Positions 33,963 to 64,000 of a stretch of 64,000 nucleotides of DNA are shown here, one piece after another (position 1 is the first letter of the stretch; the number at the start of each line of letters is the position of its first letter). This DNA comes from Branchiostoma floridae (Eukaryota; Chordata; Leptocardii; Amphioxiformes; Branchiostomatidae). Position numbers and translations under genes: made by a program. The notes below the pieces were generated by a model. It did no database searches. It was given only the letters and a program-made list of their open reading frames with translations, and had not been told where the DNA came from. Location: NCBI RefSeq assembly GCF_000003815.2, contig NC_049985.1, positions 4,272,267-4,336,266 of the forward strand, in the 5' to 3' direction.

Positions 33963-34720
33963 CCCAGGTAAAGGCCCATTACGTGCACTTCTTCAATTTT
34001 AGCGATGTCCGCACGGCCGGGCATACAATGCTATATTTTCCCGCCCCGGGTGAAGAATAGGGCCTCAATCCGGCCCCATTACGTGCGTTTTTTTTTTTTT
34101 TTTCAATTTAGCGTTCCGCACGTAGCCGTGGCCGGGCATACATGGCTATATTTTCCCGGCCCGGTAGACTTGGCAGTCAATCCGGCCCCATTACGTGCGC
34201 TTCTTCAATTTCAGCGGTGCCCGCACGTAGCCGTGGCCGGGCATACACTGCTATATTTTCCCGCCCCGGGTGAAGACTAGGGTCTCAATTCGGACCCATT
34301 ACGTGCGTTTCTTCAATTTTAGCGGTGTCCGCACGTAGCTGTGGCCGGGCATACATGGCTATATTTTCCCGCCCCGGTAGACTCGGCGCTAAATCCGGTC
34401 CCATTACGTGCGCTTCTTCAATTTCAGCGGTGCCCGCACGTAGCCGTGGCCGGGCATACACTGCTATATTTTCCCGCCCCGGGTGAAGACTAGGGTCTCA
34501 ATTCGGACCCATTACGTGCGTTTCTTCAATTTCAGCGGTGTCCGCACGTAGCCGTGGCCGGGCATACATGGCTATATTTTCCCGACCCGGTAGACTCGGC
34601 GCTAAAACCGGCCCCATTACGCGTGCGCTTCTTCAATTTCAGCGGTGCCCGCATGTAGCCGTGGCCGGGCACACACGGATACATTTTCCCGCGCTGAGTG
34701 AAGACTCGGCATCATTCCTT
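33963..34720. repeat. Satellite of about 107-bp units upstream of SPCS3
   Basis: Seven copies of a unit with CCATTACGTGCG..CTTCTTCAATTT, CCGCACGTAGCCGTGG and CATACATGGCTATATTTTCC, starting at about 33977, 34077, 34189, 34297, 34402, 34510 and 34615. Two subtypes alternate (one with TGAAGACTAGGG, one with TAGACTCGGC), giving a higher-order period near 213 bp. The array begins about 260 bp upstream of the SPCS3 start codon, so it flanks or overlaps its promoter. Its open frames are repeat artefacts. Confidence 0.88.
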
Positions 34721-34734
34721 GCGGAGGTAAAATG

Positions 34735-37500
34735 GACTTGACTTGAAACTGACTCTACTCAAGCTTCTGCATACCAAATGGCAAGGCGTATTTGACCAAG
34801 TGGACAAGTATCCAAGCCATGGCGGAGAAGGCACGCCGGTAAATGTTAGCATTGCGTGAAACTATAAACAAAGATCACCGCCATTTTGTACTAGCATTTA
34901 CTATACAGTGTTTTCGATATAAAAAAAAACCTTTAATTGAGGCGCACATGTGTTTTAAAATGTAGACTCTAAGTATGAAATTGTAAACATGATTACGATC
35001 GTAAAGCTGTTATTTAAGTCCAATAATAAAAATTAAGTACATGTTTGTATTATTGGGCAAGCGACATTTATCGTGTAGTACGAAGATGTCTTGTTTACAA
35101 TCGATAATCCTGGACATTTATCGTGTAGTACGAAGATGTCTTGTTTACAATCGATAATCCTGGAGTATTTTGTGATGATGCTTCTCGGTGTACGTTGCCG
35201 GCAAATGGCGTGCTTTGGTGTGCTCACGAGATATCATGATTTTCTTCGTCAATGTTCAGTGACAAGCTTCGTTTTTGCTTACAAGGAGGAAAGACGACTC
35301 AAAGTCGGAAAGAGTAATGAAACACAATTTCTGATAAAGCATCTCATAATTGACTTTATCCCGTTAAACTCGGTAGATAAACTGTTGTTTGCGAAACTTG
35401 ACACAGAAAGTCATGTTTTGTGGCTATATATGTCAGTGTTAGTTTATCCAGATATTTTCAAACTACAAATAATTTTTCCACAACATGCGAGAATGGTACC
35501 TCCCAGACACCATGGCGCCACCGCTTTGTCGCGAGCCCGAAGCGGCATGACCAAAGGCGGCCGCGGGCTGTGCGGGAAAACTTGAATGTAGCAGACTTGT
35601 TGAACTAGGAATTCTCACGGTTACGGTGCACGAAATAATACTAACAAAATATGTGGGGCTTGTATCTAATCTCATTCAGCAATGGCAGACGGCTAGATTC
35701 CTCTGACAAATTAAATCTACGCTCAGCTATTATATAGTTATTTCATTTCAAACTTCATGTAAAACCCTACCGTTTTTTAAGATGTTGGCAAATACCTTTG
35801 AGATGGATAATGAGTTTCTGTTTGTTTTCTCTCCAATACGCAGGAACAGTATATCGAAGCTCCATCAGTGGTTTGAAGTGTCGGAGCAGGAGGTTAATTA
35901 CAAGTAAAGCCTCCTTGGTCGAAGGAAGAACAGTTTGCCATAGCAAGAGCTACAGCAGTTGTGTTGTTCTGAAGTGTGTGTATGTGTCTGTGTGTGTCGT
36001 TCAGTTCTATATGTGTGCGCGTGTGTGTGTCCTTCAGTTCTGTTGACGATATTTTGTTAATCCTAACACTACGTTCGTTTATCCTAACCTTCTGGTTGCA
36101 ACTAAGTAAGGCGCATTTTGTATGTAGAGTAGTTTATACAATACATTATATAAAGTAACAATATTGAATAGACTTTTATAGTATAAAGATTGTAATATCG
36201 CTCCTTTACAAGAACAATAACTCCAATGCCCGAAGCTTGTGTATAATAATATTGCCAAATATTTTTTATGGCAAACGCGGGGGGTGGGGGTGGTAAATGT
36301 TTGTTTCTTTTATTTTGTCACGAAACAGACAAAAGCCAAAGATTGTAATACACATTTGTGTCTAGAACGTCACGTCCCGGACTCTGGTGCACACTCTATT
36401 GTGCACACCTCGCTGTGACTTGAATGTCCAAAATGTCCTGCAACACATCAGCGCTAACTATTACTAAAAAACGACAGTACAGTCTGACCGTCGGGTCGTG
36501 AAAGACACTACACTATAGACGTCTTCATTCATTCATCATTATCACCTATCAACTTACCTTTTGTTATATGTAAGTAGGTCGGTGTGAACTGTCGGAACAA
36601 GTCGGAGCAAGGAGGTTAAAAAAACAACCTCCTTGGTCGGAAGAAGAGTTTCTCACGCCGTTTTACTTGAATGTATGTTGATCTCTTTCAACATCTTGTT
36701 ATGACGAAACATTTCTGTTCTGGTTTGCATGAAGATTGAAACTTACCTTCTATTAACTGTGTTCAGAACAACGATTTTACCAAGGAGCTTGGTTTTACTA
36801 ACACAAGTTGCGTCTTGACTTACCCTACAATAAATGACATTTGAGGAACAAGAAGAAAAACGAAAAGTCTTTTCTTGCAAATTAATGGTTGATTCTTTCC
36901 GTTTTCCACCTTCGAATAAGGAGATTCAAACTGTTTTTCTTTAAAATTTGGACTTTGTTACGCCTTCATTTAATTTGGTGGTAGGAACTTTATCATAATT
37001 CCTTTCACATTGTCTTCCTTCCTAACGATAACATTGGATCCATTCCAAAATACATTTATATACGAAGTATGGAATAAACAAGATACGGTAAAATATAAAG
37101 ATAAGCGCCCAAAGAAAAAAACAACCACCCAAGAAAGCTGCTTGTCAGTATAACAATAGAACACCTTTACTTGGAAACAACCGCTTGAAACAAAAACAAT
37201 GGGAAAATTGCCCTGAATAGATTGGTGTTGAGTTTGTGTTCAAGAAAAGCTCCATTTTTTTAAAAAGAATTTGTTTTCATGTCTTGTTTATTAAAAGTTA
37301 TTTGTCTTGGCGCTGGCTCTTTGCGTAAATTAACATTACTTCCAGTACGTATTACATGTATTTCTGACACGTCTAAAAACTGTTCTAGGCGTTTTTTTTA
37401 TCAACAACACATGTACATATACTAGTACATGTACAGTACGTCGCACCATACTAGTGTCGTTACTTTTGAAGCATCAAAGGTAAGTGTATACCATGGTCAT
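34735..37500. other. Gene-poor stretch
   Basis: I see no supported exon. Two related words built on GTCGGAGCAAGGAGGTTAA and CCTCCTTGGTCGGAAG occur at 35880-35930 and 36595-36650, suggesting decayed repeat ends. A GT-rich microsatellite lies at 35975-36035. Confidence 0.5.
35052..35163. repeat. Exact 51-bp tandem duplication
   Basis: GACATTTATCGTGTAGTACG through ATCGATAATCCTG occurs twice back to back without a mismatch that I can see. No coding context. Confidence 0.85.
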
Positions 37501-37544
37501 AATTCGTCAGCAACTACTTCCAGCCGGGCCGCTATTACAAACGT

Positions 37545-38000
37545 CGGAAACACGGTACGTTGATAATTTAATATATAGAAATTTACAAGTAAACTGATAC
37601 ATTTGAAATGAGACATATTTGAAAGCAAATGGATCATGAATGTAAAGTCCTTTCCAAATTCTCTGATCGTGTCTCCACCGACAGGAACAAGTTGGAACTA
37701 GAACATATCGTACTTCATTCGAATCAGCCAGATATACTTTGATTTGCATGCCATGGAGAACGTTGCCGATGCAAGTACTCAATACATTATACAATGGTGT
37801 TCATCACTCGTCGGCAACACGGTACGTTGATGATTTAATAGAAATTCATAAGTAAATTGATACAAATCTGAAAATTGAGACATGTTTGAAAACAAATGGA
37901 TCATGAATGTTAAGTCCTTTCCGAATTCTCTGATCGTGTCTCCCCCAACATGAACATGTTGGAGATAGAACACATCGTACGGAGTTCATTCAAATGAGAT
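37545..38000 (-). repeat. Two diverged tandem copies with a shared minus-strand frame
   Basis: 37545-37725 and 37813-37995 are about 85% alike by eye. On the minus strand both keep an open reading GGDTIREFGKD.TFMIHL.SNMS and then QRTV.PT, with changes that mostly preserve amino acids. This could be a duplicated exon of an unrecognised gene or a repeat of coding origin. No start, stop or clear splice sites tie it to a gene. Confidence 0.4.
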
Positions 38001-38221
38001 GCGTATATTCAAGACATTATAGAATGATTTCCATCACTCTGTATTATAAGCTGCTAACAACACCAATAATGAACCAAGGATAAAGAAAATGTTTCGTGCA
38101 GGATGTGTCACTCAAAATGATCGACGCGGTGAAATTGTCTCCACCCTTTTTTTAACCTCCTTGATAAGATGTATATAAGATCATAGATAGATATGAAATG
38201 AAACATACCAAACAGACGGGG

Positions 38222-39670
38222 AGGTAATATTGTATCAAACCAATCGTAAATGAATTCTGAAATGGAGTATTTTACAATGTTAAAAAAAAGGTTACTCGTC
38301 CCAGGGAGTCTAGCGGATTGAAGTGGTAGTTCGGTAGAATCCCCAAAGAATTCGCCAAGGCTCTTATGTGAAGTGACACAATGGCTAGATGGAGAGAACT
38401 ACATAATACGTATCTTTTTGTTACGATGGCTTGGCCAGAGCCTATGTTAAGAAACTATTAAAATTCCATCTGAATTTCCCGACACCTTCCGCTAAGATTT
38501 TGTATTTATTATGCTTGTTCCTATATAACTTATAACTACCGTTTTCATTTCATCACACCCAGCCAAGAAAACTCCCTTATAATATAAGGGAGTTTTCTTG
38601 GCTGGGTGTGAAATGAAAACGGTAGTTATAAGTTATATAGGAACAAGAATGAAAACGGTAGTTATCGTTGTATTTCAATTGCCAAAATTTACCCCCGACG
38701 TTGCAGCCAACAGAAGGTTATAATCTGTCGTTTCTCCCAAGACATGTAACCCAATAGTGTTATCAAAATAAGTTACAACTTACGTTACCATATTCACACC
38801 ACAGTATGTTTTGTGGAATATTTAACTCCCACTGCCGTTCTAAAATCCTGCAAGACTAACTGCCTCTGTACGATTGACTGGAAAACTCTGTAGAAATGAC
38901 TATAAACTCTAGTCTGCTTCGCTCTTGTTATTTTCTTTGACCAGTGTGCCCGAAAACGCGTGGATTCCTGATCATATGATCCGTTTTTTTTCTAATAGGT
39001 CCAACATTCGGTCCACCGATTTTTTTAGGTCCGGTTTTTCCGGACCAGTACAATAAGAAAAACCGGTTTTGTACCGGTACACCGAACCGATACCCACCCC
39101 TAATGCAGACAGATGTTTTTATACCCCCCAAAATATCGCTTAGTACGGATTCCTCTTCTTTCATATTTCGATCTAAGTCATCCAAGAAAATGAAATGAAT
39201 TCTAAGAGGTTGTAACATACTTGATTATACAAATATATTTTGATCGAATGGCAAAACTTGGCTTGCTGACGCTGCTCAATCTAATAAAAAGTAAGGACCA
39301 TGCCGGAAGTTGAGCCAGGAACACTATACCAACCCATTAACACTGCGTCCCTGGGAGCGGACGGGAAAAACACCTCACCTCACCTCACCTAGTCCCATCC
39401 TCATCTGGAGGGTCGGGGACTATGGTTGCCTTCCGCACAAGTGGAAAAACAACACAACCGTAAATAAACTTTGAAATGGAATATTTTATAATTTAGAAAG
39501 AAAAAGATAATTCGTCCCAGGGAATCCCATGGATTGACGTGGTATTTCCGAAAAATCCCCGAAGAATTCGTCAAAGCTCTTGATTAAAGTGACATGACAG
39601 CCAGGCGGAACAAAATGATACGTATTTTTTGTTACGATCGCTTGGCTAGATCCTATGCAGCTAAAAATAA
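38222..39670 (-). repeat. Second diverged duplicate pair (38222-38460 and 39465-39670)
   Basis: The two blocks share AATTCGTCCCAGGGA.TC, CCCC.AAGAATTCG and TTGTTACGAT.GCTTGGC. In the right copy the minus-strand frame contains a leader-like SVWAILFIFSCIGSSQA followed by CHVTLIKSFDEFFGDFSEIP. In the left copy that frame has a stop. I suspect decayed coding DNA, possibly related to the 37.5-38.0 kb pair. It also encloses a GTCCGG repeat at 39000-39105. Confidence 0.35.
38514..38647. repeat. Near-perfect long hairpin
   Basis: The left arm (68 bp) begins CTTGTTCCTATATAACTTAT. The right arm (65 bp) is its complement except for a 3-base TCA insertion in the left arm. The loop is about 3 bases (CCCTTAT-AAT-ATAAGGG). 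The inner sequence AAATGAAAACGGTAGTTAT then occurs a third time just after (38649-38667). Arms this alike suggest a very recent origin. Confidence 0.9.
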
Positions 39671-40204
39671 ATAGTATCGCCCAGACCGAGATGCTTTGCG
39701 CTTGTTGGTTGCCTAGGTAACACGTGGGTAAGCAGCGCGCATGCGTGCATATTTTGTTTAGCCGCGTCATTCGAACAACAATCGTGTTTACAGTCGGGCC
39801 GTTTCTTTCAGCTCCTTATTTACAACCTGCGTCACTACTTGTTTAGATTCAGCGAGCCAGCCTTTGGGAAGCTGTGGTTAAGTCACACATAGTACAAGGT
39901 ATGAATTCTGTTTTGTAATGTTTATCATTTATTTTCAGCTACGTACGCCGTAAATAGATTGGTTAGATATAGTAGAAAATGTTACGGTGTCGGCGGAGCA
40001 TTTCCTCGTATCGCTTGTAAGTTTACTACTCGCTCCTCCAAAGTACCAAACTAAATCATCAGTTTTCGTTGTAAGTTCTTTGTAAATAAGTAATCACCTA
40101 CTACTAGCTTTGTATCGCTGCGTCAAAAATGTTTGTTTACACAAAATATGTTGTTTACGCTGTGCAAATGCTGGGCTCTGTAATGAGGTAACGCACGTCG
40201 TGCG

Positions 40205-40805
40205 ACTTTCTATTCGGTTATAATGAGGAATTGTACGCCCGACCTCGCAAAGCATTGTGCGTTGCAAAATAGCGGCTATGATGTTCCAATCTACCGCGGC
40301 TGTAGACTCCTGTTTTTTAAAGGAAATTTACGCATTTCAAGTCCGACGTTTGCGACACGTTACTCATCGTATCAATGCGCTCCGTTTTACGCCACCGCTT
40401 TCCGCTTCTTGTGTACATGGATTACGTGCCAATTCGGGTTGCTTTGAGGTCATGCACGTGTCTGTTGACTACGCGAGGTACCTCGGCACGCGCAATGTTG
40501 CAATGTCCGCCGCTATGCCCGTCGCTTTTGCGCCCACGAAAACGCGTGTCCGTTCTGTGCACAAGCGTGCGAAGTCAGCACGGGGCGAGGTAATGCACGC
40601 GTTCGGAGTTTGCGTGAAGTTGCTCAAAACTCGTCAATCGGCACGAAACGTGCTATTCTTCAAGCGACGCTATCTTTACACGCGTGCGGTTACCGTCACG
40701 CGACAGTAACTCCGCACACGTGCAAAGATAGCGGCGTTTGAGAATTGGCACGTTTCGTGTGGATTCTCGTGTTTTGAGCAACTTCACGTCGTGTTATTCC
40801 TCAAT
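40205..40805. mobile_element. Palindromic MITE-like element
   Basis: Outer ends are ATAATGAGGAAT and ATTCCTCAAT in inverse orientation. A strong internal hairpin pairs GAAACGTGCTATTC..GCTATCTTTACACG (40645-40685) with CGTGCAAAGATAGC..AATTGGCACGTTTC (40718-40760). The open frames through it follow from its base composition. A one-arm relative lies at 33868-33960. Confidence 0.6.
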
Positions 40806-40979
40806 CCGGGTACCCCAAACATAGCTCCGCGTATTCCAAAACAGCAAGTTCTCAAGCAACGTTTTAGGTTGTATCCACTACCTATTGTCGGCGATATTGA
40901 TCTATTTTAAAATTTCAAGGTTTCCAAAACCATATCTAGCTGCTTGAGTAATTTGCGTGTCCTTGTTTAATCGACATAG

Positions 40980-41508
40980 CCGCATATCCCATTGTCACAG
41001 ATTCGGTGGAAGGTCAAAGGTCAGTAGCGGAAGTTGGCGGAATCAGTGCGCAGGTTCGGAAAGTGCACACAAGAGGAGCTAACCTTTTCCCTGTTGCACC
41101 TCCGCCTTAGGGGCAAACAACGGCTTACGCTTCATCGAACGATATTTCAGGCATTGTTGTGAACCTGCCCCGTACGTACAGGTGCCGGGGCAACGCCTGG
41201 AGCGCAGGCGGCGGAGGCAGCTAGCTAGCCCGAGGTAGGGAGGGCCGGCTTCGCGGTAAAACCGTGAAACCTTCAGATCTAATTTTGACTGCTGCTATCT
41301 TTGGTTGTTTGTGTGTGTTGAGTGCCGTACACGAGCTGTGACCGTTTCCTGTCCCTCTACCAGACGTGCGTCCGGCCTGGAGCGGTCATGTGTCAAGGCG
41401 CCTTTGTTGTGGGTCACCACAAGTCTCCCTGTTGGTGACACCTTCTGAGACGTCTGAGTCAACGTTAAGACGATAGTGGTGACGTCTTAAGGAGAAAACG
41501 AGGCGGAA
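40980..41508 (+). promoter_or_regulatory. Likely Furry upstream promoter and 5' UTR (CpG-rich)
   Basis: This stretch is clearly richer in CpG than its surroundings (for example CCCGTACGTACAGGTGCCGG and GGCGGCGGAGGCAGC near 41168-41220) and ends at a possible first coding exon (ATG at 41509). There is no TATA box. The placement as promoter is inference. Confidence 0.4.
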
Positions 41509-63719
<22,211 letters not shown>

Positions 63720-64000
63720 GTGAGTATAAAGTAATACCTTTGCCCAGGGTTGTAGCCAGCCTGAAATCATTTTTGAATAGAAATCCTATCGAGAGCCAAA
63801 GATGCAAGACGTTGCGCCAAAGGCACGACATTCCTAGGGGGTTCAGGCATGCCCCCCTGGAAAATTTGGAAATTTAGACTCTCTGAAACACTATTTTCTG
63901 CTTTTTGAGGTGTAAATTTTGCTGATAGACTAAGCTGTTCAACAGCATCTGTGGGGACAACAGGCAGGGCTAGTGTAAGTACTGCTTATATGGAAATGTT

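Noticed and set aside
34005-34741. Open frames with repeated HVAVAGHT
   Set aside because: They arise from the 107-bp satellite.
35091-35585. 164-codon + strand open frame
   Set aside because: No domain, composition like non-coding DNA, and its start lies inside the 51-bp tandem duplication. Likely chance.
38280-38460. Possible coding exon paired with 39486-39770
   Set aside because: The left copy has an in-frame stop and neither copy has a clear gene context, so kept only as a finding about decayed duplicates.
40257-40709. 150-codon + strand open frame
   Set aside because: It lies within a palindromic MITE-like element, with no recognisable domain or splice context.

Overview
This is eukaryotic, intron-rich, repeat-dense DNA from an invertebrate deuterostome. 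The best guess is a lancelet (Branchiostoma). The reasons are single pre-vertebrate copies of Furry, CCDC24 and SPCS3 with vertebrate-like protein sequence and many small phased exons, tandem UDP-glycosyltransferase genes, and abundant short terminal-inverted-repeat elements. The species call is inference. Two 100-N assembly gaps are present (9278-9377 and 28805-28904).

Layout. (1) 1-14.4 kb: a recent tandem duplication of about 6 kb carrying two complete four-exon UDP-glucuronosyltransferase genes (2354-6120 and 8181-12130, + strand). The duplication breakpoint lies inside an unrelated minus-strand gene. It left an intact 386-codon copy (13215-14375) and a truncated, frameshifted copy (7419-7866). 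Comparing the two units shows MITE insertion and excision at nucleotide resolution. (2) 14.7-17.1 kb: a possible two-exon gene for a small secreted protein behind a TATA box, interrupted by a dispersed element that also occurs inverted at 0.7-1.4 kb. (3) 19.4-28.1 kb, minus strand: CCDC24 in 11 exons that keep phase throughout. (4) 31.6-33.7 kb, minus strand: SPCS3, the signal peptidase complex subunit 3, in 5 exons, one intron of which looks like an AT-AC U12-type intron. A roughly 107-bp satellite starts about 260 bp upstream. (5) 34.7-41.5 kb: gene-poor, with diverged duplications, a near-perfect hairpin and MITE-like palindromes. (6) 41.5 kb to the window end, + strand: the 5' quarter of the Furry gene, with up to three alternative first exons and 18 shared exons. 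The gene runs off the right edge.

The genes do not form one pathway. The UGTs are ER membrane conjugation enzymes, SPCS3 is an ER signal-peptide processing subunit, CCDC24 is a poorly known coiled-coil protein, and Furry is a very large scaffold for NDR/LATS-type kinases. I found no defence system, CRISPR array or wholly new multi-gene system. The most interesting signals are the U12-type AT-AC intron of SPCS3, an exact transposon excision footprint between the UGT duplicates, a foldback element in UGT intron 1 that carries promoter-like DNA, and repeated local duplication of splice junctions in Furry, one of which would give an in-frame 31-residue protein insertion.
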